Shown here one piece after another: positions 14,807-22,049 of a DNA stretch of 36,276 bases (position 1 is the stretch's first letter; every line of letters starts with the position of its first letter). Below the pieces are notes generated by a model. That model was not told the origin of the DNA, did not search any database, and worked only from the letters and a program-made list of their open reading frames with translations. This DNA is from Campylobacterota bacterium (GTDB taxonomy: Bacteria; Campylobacterota; Campylobacteria; Campylobacterales; Sulfurovaceae), in the NCBI GenBank assembly GCA_003252535.1, contig QKDN01000074.1:1-36276 (forward strand), in the 5' to 3' direction. Position numbers and translations under genes: made by a program.

Positions 14807-16090
14807 CTACTTTTTGGTGACGATCGCGAAGGAGATATCTCTGATCTCTTTGTGCGACTTGATAAAGGCGTTGATCTCTTCGAGGGTGAGCTTCTCGATC
14901 TTGGCAAGCTCTTTTTTGGTGAAGCCGAGCTCACGGTCGTAGTAGAACTCCGTATATGCTTTGCCGAGTCTCTGGCTGAGCGTCTCGTTGGCGAGCGGTT
15001 CGCTGCCGAGCAGGAACTCTTTGGTCGAGTCGAGCTCTTTCTGGGTGATCCCCTTCTCTACGAACTCATCGACGATCTGCTGCACGAGCTCTTTGGCAGC
15101 CTTTTCGTTCTCGAGCTTGGTCTGGAGGTAGCCGTAGAGGTAGGAGGTGGTGCGGTTGGTGAGGAAACGGCCGTACGCGCTGTATGCCAGACCCCTCTTG
15201 ACCCTGATCTCCTCCATCAGCCTGCTGCCGAACCCGCTGCCGCCGAGGATGAACGCCGCTACCTTGGCAAGGTGCTGGTTCGGATCATTATATTTGAAAT
15301 CGAACGGAGCGCCAAAATAGATATAGGCCTGCTGGGTCTCCTTGTCGATCGTCTGGACCACTTTTTTCTCAGTAGCGGGGATGAAAGGGCTCTCTTGGGT
15401 CTCGACCTTGGGCAGCAGCGAAACGATGCTCTCCACAGCCTTGGCCGCTTCGCTCTCGTCTATATCGCCGCCGATGACCACCATAGCGTTATTGCGCCCC
15501 ATATGGGAGCGGAGATAGGCTTCGACATCGGCGAGGGTGAGCGATGTGATGCTCTCTATGTTCCCCTCACGCGGTCTCCCCATCGGTGTGCCTGCGAAGA
15601 GCGTCTCCTTGAGCCCCAGTGAGGCCACATAGTCGAAATCGCTCTGCTTCTGCGTCAGGTCGCCGATCTGGAGGGTCTTGATATGCTTCATGGCATCTTC
15701 GGTGTAGTTGGGGTCTTTGAGGAGTTCTGCAAGGAGTCCAAGGGCTCGCGGGAATTCGCTCTTGAGCGAGCTGAGTTCTATCGTGATGGTCTCGATCCCC
15801 GCACTTGCTGAGAGGCTGATGGCGTACTGCTCCAGCTTCTCTGCGAAGGCTACGCTCCCGTCCTTCTTCGTCCCCTCCATCAGCAGCTTGGCGCTCATAT
15901 GCGCCGTACCCGCTTTGGTATCGTAGAGAGCGCCGCTGTTCCTGAACACGATCTGCATCGATACCATCGGCAGGTAGTTGCTCTGCTCGTAGACCATCGG
16001 TACCTTTACGCCATCTGCTTCTATATCTTTTACGCTCTGCGCCATTAGCCATCCTTGTAGTAGTATCAATAGCAGTACTATTCTTTTCAT
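14807..16090 (-). CDS. M16-family peptidase homologue lacking the zinc motif
   Basis: A 427-residue secreted protein with two M16 domains. A signal peptide is visible (MKRIVLLLILLQGWLMAQS), which decides the start at 16090; AGAAGGA lies just upstream and a longer frame to 16132 lacks support. The zinc motif HxxEH is degenerate: H64-M-S-A67-K68, so the catalytic Glu and second His are missing. The C-terminal substrate-positioning pair is retained (R299-G-L-A-Y303), as is the glycine-rich GGSGFGSRLMEEI loop. This is the pattern of the non-catalytic partner in two-subunit M16 proteases. An active subunit is not in the window. It lies 25 bp after mqnC and 8 bp before the symporter. Confidence 0.82.
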   Translation of the reverse strand: MKRIVLLLILLQGWLMAQSVKDIEADGVKVPMVYEQSNYLPMVSMQIVFRNSGALYDTKAGTAHMSAKLLMEGTKKDGSVAFAEKLEQYAISLSASAGIETITIELSSLKSEFPRALGLLAELLKDPNYTEDAMKHIKTLQIGDLTQKQSDFDYVASLGLKETLFAGTPMGRPREGNIESITSLTLADVEAYLRSHMGRNNAMVVIGGDIDESEAAKAVESIVSLLPKVETQESPFIPATEKKVVQTIDKETQQAYIYFGAPFDFKYNDPNQHLAKVAAFILGGSGFGSRLMEEIRVKRGLAYSAYGRFLTNRTTSYLYGYLQTKLENEKAAKELVQQIVDEFVEKGITQKELDSTKEFLLGSEPLANETLSQRLGKAYTEFYYDRELGFTKKELAKIEKLTLEEINAFIKSHKEIRDISFAIVTKK

Positions 16091-16115
16091 TATTTCCTTC
16101 TTGTGCCCGGAGGCA

Positions 16116-17165
16116 TCAATAGAACCGCTCAAGTATCTCGTAAGCGGTGTTTCTCTTGGCAGGGTTCTCGCCGATATCGCGGATGAGACGGACCATCTCC
16201 TCCTGGTTCATGCGGTTGCTCGCCCCCGCCGCTGCGACGACATTCTCCTCCATCATCGTGGAGCCGAGGTCGTTTGCCCCGAAGAGGAGCGCCATCTGAC
16301 CGATATAGCTCCCCTGCGTCACCCATGAGCTCTGGATATTGGGGACATTGTCGAGGAAGAGTCTCGATACCGCGAGGAGTCTGAGGTAACGGTTGGAGGA
16401 CTGCTTCTGTATCTCGGGATGCTCCTCCATCAGCTGCGTGTTCTTCCCCTGGAACGACCACATGATAAAGGCTCTGAACCCCCCATGCCTGTCCTGAAGC
16501 TGGCGTACCAGATCCCAGTGCTCGACGATCTCGCGGTCGGTCTCGACAGTGCCGAACATCATCGTGGCGGTCGACTTGATCCCGAGCTTGTGCGCCTCTT
16601 CGTGCACCTCGATCCATGTATCCTTGTCGAGCTTCTTGGGGGCGATGATGTCACGGACACGGTCGCTGAGTATCTCGGCACCCGCTCCGGGGATCGAGCT
16701 GAGCCCCTTCGCATGGAGTCTCTGGAGCACCTCTTTGATCGATATCTTCGAGCGTTGGGCGATATAGTCGATCTCGATGGCGGAGAAGCCATGGATCGTC
16801 ACCTGCGGGTATTTCTGATGGATATGCTCAACGAGCTCTTCGTACCACTCGATCTGGAGCTTGGGGTGGACACCACCCTGGAAGAGTATCTGCGTCCCGC
16901 CGATGGCGAGGAGCTCCTCGATCTTCTGATCGATCTCGTCGAATGTGAGGATATAGGCATCGTCGTTCTTCTCGTGGCGGTAGAAGGCGCAGAACTTGCA
17001 GTCGACCCAGCAGACATTGGTGTAGTTGATATTGCGGTCGACGACGAAGGTCGTGACCTTCTCCGGGTGGAGTTCACGCTTTCTCTCAAGCGCCATTTTC
17101 CCCAGCTCTTTGAGGTCGGCGTTCTGTATCAGCGCGACCGCTTCGTCGATGCTCATCCGCGCCAT
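16116..17165 (-). CDS. mqnC: Cyclic dehypoxanthinyl futalosine synthase
   Basis: A 349-residue radical-SAM enzyme of the futalosine pathway that cyclises dehypoxanthinyl futalosine on the way to menaquinone. The cluster-binding cysteines C52-x3-C56-x2-C59 lie in NYTNVCWVDCKFCAFYR, the classic MqnC form. Further family segments are GGTQILFQGGVHP, the IPGAGAEIL segment and GANDLGSTMMEENVV. MqnE is the nearest alternative, but the NYTNVC and GGVHP forms favour MqnC. The ATG at 17165 starts 1 bp after the nusB stop, with GGAG about 6 bp ahead. Use of this route to menaquinone fits Campylobacterota, which lack the classical Men pathway. Confidence 0.93.
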   Translation of the reverse strand: MARMSIDEAVALIQNADLKELGKMALERKRELHPEKVTTFVVDRNINYTNVCWVDCKFCAFYRHEKNDDAYILTFDEIDQKIEELLAIGGTQILFQGGVHPKLQIEWYEELVEHIHQKYPQVTIHGFSAIEIDYIAQRSKISIKEVLQRLHAKGLSSIPGAGAEILSDRVRDIIAPKKLDKDTWIEVHEEAHKLGIKSTATMMFGTVETDREIVEHWDLVRQLQDRHGGFRAFIMWSFQGKNTQLMEEHPEIQKQSSNRYLRLLAVSRLFLDNVPNIQSSWVTQGSYIGQMALLFGANDLGSTMMEENVVAAAGASNRMNQEEMVRLIRDIGENPAKRNTAYEILERFY

Positions 17166-17166
17166 T

Positions 17167-17583
17167 TTATTCTCCGTCCTCTTTTTGGGAGCATTTGCCT
17201 ACCGAGTCGAGCACGCCGTTGATGAACTTGGGGGCGTGGTCGTCGGCGAGCTCTTTGGCGAGCTCCACGGCTTCGTTGATGATGATCGCCCTGTCGGTAC
17301 CGGCTACGAGTATCTCGTAAGCTCCGAGTCTCATGATCGCTTTCTCGATACGGCCGATATTGGTGTAGTCCCACTCCTTGAGGCAGGCGACGATCTCTTT
17401 GTCGACCGCTTCGAGGTTCTCGATCGTCCCTTTGAAGAGCTCGTGCGAGAACTCCCGCTGCTTGTTGCGTATCTTGCTCTCTTCGAATATCTCATCGGAG
17501 AACTTCGCTATATCCTCGTTGCCCAGGTCGTATGCATAGAGGAGCCCGACGACCGCCGTTCTGGCCTGATGACGCGTCGCCAT
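17167..17583 (-). CDS. nusB: Transcription antitermination factor NusB
   Basis: A 138-residue all-helical protein that, with NusE (S10), binds boxA RNA in rRNA antitermination. It begins [20 protein letters not shown], the normal NusB N-terminus, and retains EFSHELFKGTIEN and the C-terminal I-INEAVELAKELADDHAPKF-NGVLD region. The start at 17583 overlaps the ribH stop in TAATG; the frame continues further upstream inside ribH but is not NusB-like there. The ribH-nusB coupling is widespread in bacteria and is preceded by kdsA as in Campylobacter. Confidence 0.95.
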   Translation of the reverse strand: MATRHQARTAVVGLLYAYDLGNEDIAKFSDEIFEESKIRNKQREFSHELFKGTIENLEAVDKEIVACLKEWDYTNIGRIEKAIMRLGAYEILVAGTDRAIIINEAVELAKELADDHAPKFINGVLDSVGKCSQKEDGE

Positions 17584-18053
17584 TATGCTTCCAACTTGCT
17601 GTAGAGGTTCATCATCTCGATCAAGGTCACCATCGCTTCGCCGCCTTTGTTGCCCGCTTTGGTCCCTGCTCTCTCGATCGCCTGCTCGATGCTGTCTACC
17701 GTGAGGACGCCAAATGCCGCCGGTTTGCCGTACTTCAGCCCCACGGATGCCACACCCTTGGTCGCCTCGGCCGATACATAGTCGAAGTGCGGCGTTGCCC
17801 CGCGGATCACTGCCCCCAGACAACAGATCGCATCGTACTTGCCCGAAGCGAACGCTCTCTCAAGCGCGAACGGTACTTCAAACGCTCCCGGGACGAGGAT
17901 GAGATCGAGCGCATCGGCATCGCCGCCGTGTCTCGCGTACGCATCCCTGGCGCCTTCGACGAGTCTGTCGGTGATAAAGTGGTTGAATCTCGCATTGATG
18001 ATCGCTACCTTTTTGCTCTTGTCTACGCTTAAATTGCCTTCTACTATTTTCAT
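17583..18053 (-). CDS. ribH: 6,7-dimethyl-8-ribityllumazine synthase
   Basis: A 156-residue lumazine synthase, which condenses the ribityl-pyrimidine with dihydroxybutanone phosphate in riboflavin synthesis and normally assembles into pentamers or icosahedral shells. Signature segments are [37 protein letters not shown] with the catalytic His, and the C-terminal [21 protein letters not shown] stretch. Length is standard. It is overlapped by nusB at its stop and preceded by a 115-bp gap after kdsA that holds an inverted-repeat element. No FMN riboswitch-like sequence was recognised upstream. Confidence 0.96.
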   Translation of the reverse strand: MKIVEGNLSVDKSKKVAIINARFNHFITDRLVEGARDAYARHGGDADALDLILVPGAFEVPFALERAFASGKYDAICCLGAVIRGATPHFDYVSAEATKGVASVGLKYGKPAAFGVLTVDSIEQAIERAGTKAGNKGGEAMVTLIEMMNLYSKLEA

Positions 18054-18094
18054 GGTTTTCCTTTATCTTGGTTTTCTTTAGTGTATTGCCTGGG

Positions 18095-18163
18095 CTTGTA
18101 AAACTATGGACGAAGGGCTCAGACCAACGGGAGGATTTGCCCCTGAGTACATAGTTTTACAAG
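18095..18163. repeat. 69-bp inverted-repeat element between kdsA and ribH
   Basis: Perfect 14-bp terminal arms CTTGTAAAACTATG (18095-18108) and CATAGTTTTACAAG (18150-18163) enclose 41 bp that contain an inner dyad CTCAG (18118-18122) / CTGAG (18143-18147). No target duplication is evident and no T-run follows. It could be a small mobile repeat or an RNA structure in the kdsA-ribH transcript that adjusts expression of the downstream gene. Confidence 0.6.
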
Positions 18164-18168
18164 ACCTC

Positions 18169-18966
18169 CTATTCCACGATCATTCTGATCGCATCGATCT
18201 GTTCGATGAGCCTGTGGAGCGAGTCCAGCTGTATCATATTGGGGCCGTCACTCAGCGCAACGGATGGGTCGAAATGGGTCTCGAAGAAGAACCCGTCCAC
18301 TCCCGCTCCCGCAGCAGCACGAGCGAGATAGGGGACGAAATGGCTGTCCCCGCCGCTGCTCGCGCCACCTGTTGCGGGCATCTGCACCGAATGGGTCGCA
18401 TCGAAGATCACAGGGGCGAACTCCCTCATCATCGGCAGCCCCCTCATATCGACGACGAGATTGCCGTAGCCGAAGCTCGAACCGCGCTCGGTCAGCCAAA
18501 CGCCGTATTTCTTGGCGTTCTCATGACTCACTTCGTGGCATCCCCGTGTCGCAAGCACCTTGCCCACAGAATGCTTCATCGCCTGAGGTGCGAGGAACTG
18601 CCCCTTCTTGATATTGACCACCGCAGGGGTGTTGGCCGCGGCGACGAGGAGGTCTGTCTGGCGTGAGAGGAAGGCCGGTATCTGGAGCACATCGGCAACC
18701 TCGGAAGCGAGAGATGCCTGCCCAGGTTCGTGGATATCGGTCAATATCCTGCACCCGAACGCCTCCTTGACCTCCTGGAGTATCTTCAGACCCTCTTCAA
18801 GACCCGGCCCCCTGAAGCTCTCGATGCTCGTACGGTTTGCCTTGTCGAAGCTCGCCTTGAAGTAGAACTCCTTGGTACAATCCTCATGGTAGCGCATCAG
18901 CTCCTCGGCGATCCGGAAGGTCGTATCGCGGCTCTCAATGACGCACGGTCCTGCAATGAGTATCAT
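18169..18966 (-). CDS. kdsA: 3-deoxy-8-phosphooctulonate synthase (Kdo-8-phosphate synthase)
   Basis: A 265-residue TIM-barrel enzyme that joins phosphoenolpyruvate and arabinose-5-phosphate to make Kdo-8-phosphate for LPS inner core. It begins [12 protein letters not shown]; Cys8 together with His192 ([10 protein letters not shown]), Glu229 (FFFETH) and Asp240 (SDGPNM) corresponds to the metal-ligand set of the metal-dependent class known from Aquifex (C11, H185, E222, D233). KANRTS and FRGPG bind substrate. AAGGA precedes the ATG at 18966. It leads the minus-strand unit kdsA-ribH-nusB-mqnC. Its presence shows that ordinary Kdo is made by its own route, separate from the aldolase cluster at 179-5219. 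Confidence 0.96.
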   Translation of the reverse strand: MILIAGPCVIESRDTTFRIAEELMRYHEDCTKEFYFKASFDKANRTSIESFRGPGLEEGLKILQEVKEAFGCRILTDIHEPGQASLASEVADVLQIPAFLSRQTDLLVAAANTPAVVNIKKGQFLAPQAMKHSVGKVLATRGCHEVSHENAKKYGVWLTERGSSFGYGNLVVDMRGLPMMREFAPVIFDATHSVQMPATGGASSGGDSHFVPYLARAAAGAGVDGFFFETHFDPSVALSDGPNMIQLDSLHRLIEQIDAIRMIVE

Positions 18967-19004
18967 CTCGTATCCTTAATGGTGCTTTTGTCTATAGAGA
19001 GGAG

Positions 19005-19010
19005 ATTATA
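19005..19010 (-). promoter_or_regulatory. Promoter -10 box for kdsA-ribH-nusB-mqnC
   Basis: Minus-strand TATAAT at 19010-19005, preceded by a T-run (TTTTTTGG), lies 38 bp upstream of the kdsA ATG. No -35 consensus is seen. Upstream is a short direct repeat of GAAGCTT at 19017-19035. Confidence 0.6.
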
Positions 19011-19117
19011 CCAAAAAAGCTTGAAGCTTGAAGCTGATGGGGAGGAGTCGGCAACGGAAAGTTTTTTGAAACAGGAGAGAAAATAATTTTCGGAAAGTTT
19101 TTAATGTTCGAAACGCT

Positions 19118-19223
19118 GTAGGGTGGGCTTGCCAGCCCACCAAAAATCATGCATAGATGCATCTTCCAAATCATAACGGTAATGACCAATGGAACAAACG
19201 GTGGGCTAGTAAGCCCACCCTAC
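19118..19223. repeat. Inverted pair of REP-like hairpins, GGTGGGCT stems
   Basis: First hairpin: GTAG at 19118-19121, arms GGTGGGCT (19122-19129) and AGCCCACC (19134-19141), loop TGCC. Second, in opposite orientation: arms at 19200-19207 and 19212-19219, loop AGTA, then CTAC at 19220-19223. About 58 bp separate them. The pair fills most of the 298-bp gene-free stretch between kdsA and the hsp20-like gene; nothing else was recognised there apart from the kdsA promoter. Confidence 0.72.
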
Positions 19224-19264
19224 GAATCCCGTCAGCGGGGCGAAGGTGCGCATCGGTCAGACCA

Positions 19265-19768
19265 CTACTCTATCGTGATCACCCTGGTCGTGTTCTTGGA
19301 CTTGTTCTTGTCCTTTGAGATGATGACCTTGAGGATGCCGTTCTCATGGGAGACCTTGATCTCGTCGGCGTTGATATCATCAGGGAGCGAGATACTGCGG
19401 CTGAATGTCCCGTAGAATCGCTCCTGCCGCACAAGGTTCTTCTGCTCTTCTTTGGTAAGCTCTTTCTTCGAGCCGCTGACAGTGAGGATATTGTCGCCGT
19501 TGATCTCTACCTTGATATCCTTCTTGTCGATCCCTGCAAGCTCATACTCGAAAGTATAGGCGTTGTCGTCTTCATAGACGTTCATCTTGGGGTATTGGGC
19601 GAAATTGACCCTGGCGAAACCGGGAGGGGTGAAGAACCCGTCGTTATTGAAGAAATCGGCGATCTCGTCATGGAACCTCTTGTGGAGGTCATCCGCGCTG
19701 AGCGGTGCAGCAGTCATCACCGCACCCGCAGCCAATGCCGCCAAAGCCGTTTGAATATTCTGTTTCAC
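19265..19768 (-). CDS. Exported small heat-shock protein (Hsp20/alpha-crystallin)
   Basis: A 167-residue protein with an alpha-crystallin domain (about residues 60-165): YELAGIDKKDIKVEI, ILTVSGSKKE, FSRSISLPDDI and the conserved GILKVIISK. Such proteins hold unfolding clients for ATP-driven chaperones. Unusually, it opens with a signal-peptide-like stretch (MKQNIQTALAALAAGAVMTA then APLSADD), predicting export to the periplasm, where ATP is absent. The start is GTG at 19768, with GGAG six bases upstream. A near-consensus promoter and a HAIR operator precede it, implying HspR control. It is monocistronic. Confidence 0.88.
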   Translation of the reverse strand: MKQNIQTALAALAAGAVMTAAPLSADDLHKRFHDEIADFFNNDGFFTPPGFARVNFAQYPKMNVYEDDNAYTFEYELAGIDKKDIKVEINGDNILTVSGSKKELTKEEQKNLVRQERFYGTFSRSISLPDDINADEIKVSHENGILKVIISKDKNKSKNTTRVITIE

Positions 19769-19801
19769 TTTCGTCTCCTTTATCTGAAATGATCAATAAC
19801 A

Positions 19802-19820
19802 TTGAGTATCATTAACTCAA
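19802..19820. promoter_or_regulatory. HAIR-type inverted repeat (putative HspR operator)
   Basis: TTGAGT-N7-ACTCAA lies at 19802-19820. This matches 12 inner positions of the HspR-associated inverted repeat consensus CTTGAGT-N7-ACTCAAG. It sits just downstream of the -10 box and overlaps the expected transcription start, so a bound repressor would block initiation of the hsp20-like gene. HspR is the known heat-shock repressor in Campylobacter and Helicobacter. Confidence 0.75.
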
Positions 19821-19827
19821 CATCGAA

Positions 19828-19857
19828 ATTATAACAAATTCATAATTTAGCTGTCAA
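19828..19857 (-). promoter_or_regulatory. Near-consensus sigma-70 promoter of the hsp20-like gene
   Basis: On the minus strand TTGACA (19857-19852) and TATAAT (19833-19828) are both perfect and separated by 18 bp. It is the only promoter in the window with both boxes perfect, which suits a strong gene held down by a repressor. Confidence 0.8.
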
Positions 19858-19866
19858 GACTCAAGT

Positions 19867-20760
19867 TTATTTTTTCCCAAGCGATACCAGAAGCCCCGCG
19901 CCGATGACCATAGCGATCCCCGTAAATGTCCATATATCGGGGATCGGGTCTCCGAGCATCACACCTATGACCGTAGCGAAAACGATATTGGAGTAGGAGA
20001 CGGTGCCGACGATCCCTGCCTTGGTATACTCGTACGCTTTGGTCATCAGTACCTGCGAGACAGTAGCGAATATCCCCATCCCGAGCAGGAGCGCCCATGC
20101 GCTGCCCACCGGCATCACGAAAGGGGCGAAGAGGATATTGTCGCTGCTCCCTCCCACGAAGGGGGCGACGAGCATCAGGACGAGGGGGCCGAGCGTCCCC
20201 ATACCCATGAAAGATAGTACTATAGCGCGTGTGTCATAATAGTTGCGCAGCTCCCGGATGGAGGTGTAGGCGAGCGCCGCACCGATCCCCGAGAATATCC
20301 CCAGCATATCGTAGATATCGAGCGAAAGTCCCTCCGGCTTGGCGACCAGCAGTATACCGGCGAACCCAAGGATCACTGCGAATGCCGCGCCCGCTGGGAG
20401 CTTCTCACCAAGGAAGAGATAGGCGAAGATCGCTACGAAGATGGGGGAGGTCTTGTTGTAGGTGACTGCCTCGCCCAGCGGGATATAGGCCATGATATAG
20501 AAGTAGGCCAGGAGCGCGAGGAACCCCATCGTCCCGCGGAAGAGGAGCAGCAGCGGCTTCCCGCCGGTCTGTTTGAGCGGCATCCTGTAGAGCGTCGCCC
20601 CTACCAGCAGCAGCCCCGCGAGGTTGCGGAAAAACGTGATCTCCACCGGGGGGAGCGTGTCGGTGAGCACCTTGGCAAAGCCCCCCATCACAGCGAAGCT
20701 CAGCGAGGCGAGGAGCATCATCACCACTCCCCTGTCGGTGTTTTCTATTCTTTGTTTCAT
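19867..20760 (-). CDS. EamA/DMT-family permease
   Basis: A 297-residue drug/metabolite transporter with about ten membrane helices in two EamA repeats. The first repeat begins GVVMMLLASLSFAVMGGFAK and includes PPVEITFFRNLAGLLLVG; the second includes GIGAALAYTSIRELRNY and YSNIVFATVIGVMLGDPIP. Members export metabolites or amino acids, and the substrate here is unknown. The start at 20760 (MKQRIENTD) is preferred, with AAAAGA about 7 bp ahead; ATG 20778 would add six residues. Its upstream region carries the 130-bp inverted-repeat element, one arm of which contains the likely -10 box. Confidence 0.87.
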   Translation of the reverse strand: MKQRIENTDRGVVMMLLASLSFAVMGGFAKVLTDTLPPVEITFFRNLAGLLLVGATLYRMPLKQTGGKPLLLLFRGTMGFLALLAYFYIMAYIPLGEAVTYNKTSPIFVAIFAYLFLGEKLPAGAAFAVILGFAGILLVAKPEGLSLDIYDMLGIFSGIGAALAYTSIRELRNYYDTRAIVLSFMGMGTLGPLVLMLVAPFVGGSSDNILFAPFVMPVGSAWALLLGMGIFATVSQVLMTKAYEYTKAGIVGTVSYSNIVFATVIGVMLGDPIPDIWTFTGIAMVIGAGLLVSLGKK

Positions 20761-20772
20761 ATTGCATCTTTT

Positions 20773-20902
20773 GGGCATCTCTAAAAACTATACCATACGC
20801 AAAAACAAATGCGACAAGCCATGCGCCAAACCCTAGAAAAGGGCGCTTGCGTTCGTATGGTGCAGGAGCGTTTGTATTTTGAGTGGGTTTTTAGAGGTGC
20901 CC
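20773..20902. mobile_element. MITE-like element, 130 bp
   Basis: Terminal inverted repeats of 16 bp match at 15 positions: GGGCATCTCTAAAAAC (20773-20788) and GTTTTTAGAGGTGCCC (20887-20902). TTTT flanks both ends (20769-20772 and 20903-20906), resembling a 4-bp target duplication. Inside, ACCATACG (20792-20799) pairs with CGTATGGT (20854-20861), and GCGCC/GGCGC form a central dyad. No coding frame is present. The size, ends and absence of a transposase fit a non-autonomous miniature element, possibly of an IS5-like group (inference). Confidence 0.6.
20787..20795 (-). promoter_or_regulatory. Possible extended -10 promoter for the EamA gene
   Basis: On the minus strand TGGTATAGT (20795-20787) is an extended -10 box about 27 bp before the permease ATG. 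It lies within the left end of the MITE-like element, so the element may supply the promoter. Confidence 0.42.
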
Positions 20903-21045
20903 TTTTGTGATTTTTTGTGAAAGTGTACAGAGTTTGGCTGAAAACGGAAAAACTCCTTACATTTTACACTAATTTTATACTTCTCTTCTATACTACACCT
21001 ACACTTGAAACTACAAGTCAAAAATCATTCAAAGGATATAACATA

Positions 21046-21612
21046 ATGAGCACATATAATTCAAGAAGAGATTTCATCGCCAAAATGCTGGCAGTAGGTG
21101 CAGGGAGCATGGCGCTTCTGAGCACGGCAGATGCCAAAGGGACCAATTCGGGCGGCACGGTCACCCTCACTTCGGTACAAAAGGACGAAGTGTTCTTCCT
21201 CTACCAGGAAGAGAAGGTCGCCAGGGACGTCTACATCACACTGGGCAAACTCTACCCTGGCGAGAACACATTCGCAAGCATCCAGCTCTCCGAGCAGAGA
21301 CACATGGACTCCGTCAAAGGGCTCTGCGACACATACGGCGTCGATACGAGCGAAGTGGATGAAAGCGTCGTGGGCGAGTTCGTCCTCCCGGTACTCCAGG
21401 ACCTCTACGATACCTGCGTGAGCATGGGGAGCGAGTCGCTCCTCGATGGTCTCAAGGTAGGCAAGCTCATCGAGGAGACCGATATCAAGGATATCACCCA
21501 TATCATTGAGGATTTCGGTATGCCTGCCGATGTCATCACCGTATGCGAGAACCTCAGAGAGGGGAGCTACAACCACCTCGATGCGTTCAATACCGCTATC
21601 GCGGCACAGTGA
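21046..21612 (+). CDS. Tat-exported DUF2202 (ferritin-like) protein
   Basis: A 188-residue protein with a twin-arginine signal: SRRDFIAKMLAVGAGSMALL at residues 6-25, followed by STADAKG. The mature part resembles DUF2202, a four-helix ferritin-like family: EEKVARDVYITLGKLYPG, then SEQRHMDSVKGL, and later YDTCVSMGSESLLDGLKVG. Conserved Glu and His residues in these helices suggest a metal site, though function is unknown. The ATG at 21046 follows AAAGGA at 21031-21036 and puts the Tat motif near the N-terminus; an upstream frame extension to 20917 is not needed. The stop overlaps the start of the next gene (TGATG). Confidence 0.83.
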   Translation: MSTYNSRRDFIAKMLAVGAGSMALLSTADAKGTNSGGTVTLTSVQKDEVFFLYQEEKVARDVYITLGKLYPGENTFASIQLSEQRHMDSVKGLCDTYGVDTSEVDESVVGEFVLPVLQDLYDTCVSMGSESLLDGLKVGKLIEETDIKDITHIIEDFGMPADVITVCENLREGSYNHLDAFNTAIAAQ

Positions 21613-22022
21613 TGTCCGCCCTGATAGAGACACAGCCGTACGGTCTCGTAGTACGCTACTACGAGTATGTCGGCTCGGGCGACCTCGGGCGTCTTCGGGG
21701 CATCATGACCGAAGAGTCGTACAGGATGGCGCTGAGCTCTTTCTCTCTTGCGCTCACCATCAGGGACAGCGCATTCAGTGATGACTACGAAGCGAGCGAC
21801 ACAGACCCGGTGGCTCTTGCGAGGGTCGAGGCGAGAGTTTCCCTCGAGCTCGCCAGGAGCGCCAGGCACCCCCTGATCGAGATCAAGGAGATAAAACCCA
21901 ACGGCGCTTTGCGTACGACGGTACACTACCTTGAAAACGGCAAGTCCAAAAAACTCTACTTCTCGCTCGAGAACGACGGCTGGAGGATCAACTATCTCGC
22001 CGGGCGCAAAGTGGACGAATAG
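21612..22022 (+). CDS. Small conserved-looking protein, possibly NTF2-like fold
   Basis: A 136-residue cytoplasmic protein (no signal or membrane helix) that I do not recognise by name. It starts with a helix-rich region (GLVVRYYEYVGSGDLGRLRG) and ends in strands (ALRTTVHYLENGKSKKLYF, then GWRINYLAGRK), a layout similar to NTF2/SnoaL-like domains with a terminal W-x-I. The ATG at 21612 overlaps the stop of the DUF2202 gene (TGATG), so the two are translationally coupled and may work together. It converges with the DUF3108 gene, whose end lies 27 bp away. Confidence 0.62.
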   Translation: MSALIETQPYGLVVRYYEYVGSGDLGRLRGIMTEESYRMALSSFSLALTIRDSAFSDDYEASDTDPVALARVEARVSLELARSARHPLIEIKEIKPNGALRTTVHYLENGKSKKLYFSLENDGWRINYLAGRKVDE

Positions 22023-22049
22023 TCCGCCTGCACCCACACGGCACCTCTG

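Noticed and set aside
16116-17165. MqnE (aminofutalosine synthase) instead of MqnC
   Set aside because: The NYTNVC-x3-C-x2-C form, GGVHP motif and C-terminal segments fit MqnC better.
18095-18163. FMN riboswitch upstream of ribH
   Set aside because: The conserved FMN-riboswitch core sequences were not seen; the element is a simple nested inverted repeat.
18106-18666. Plus-strand open frame starting within the inverted-repeat element
   Set aside because: It runs antisense through kdsA, lacks a ribosome site and has no family pattern.
20917-21045. N-terminal extension of the DUF2202 gene
   Set aside because: The upstream 43 codons would place the twin-arginine signal internally, and a good ribosome site precedes the ATG at 21046.
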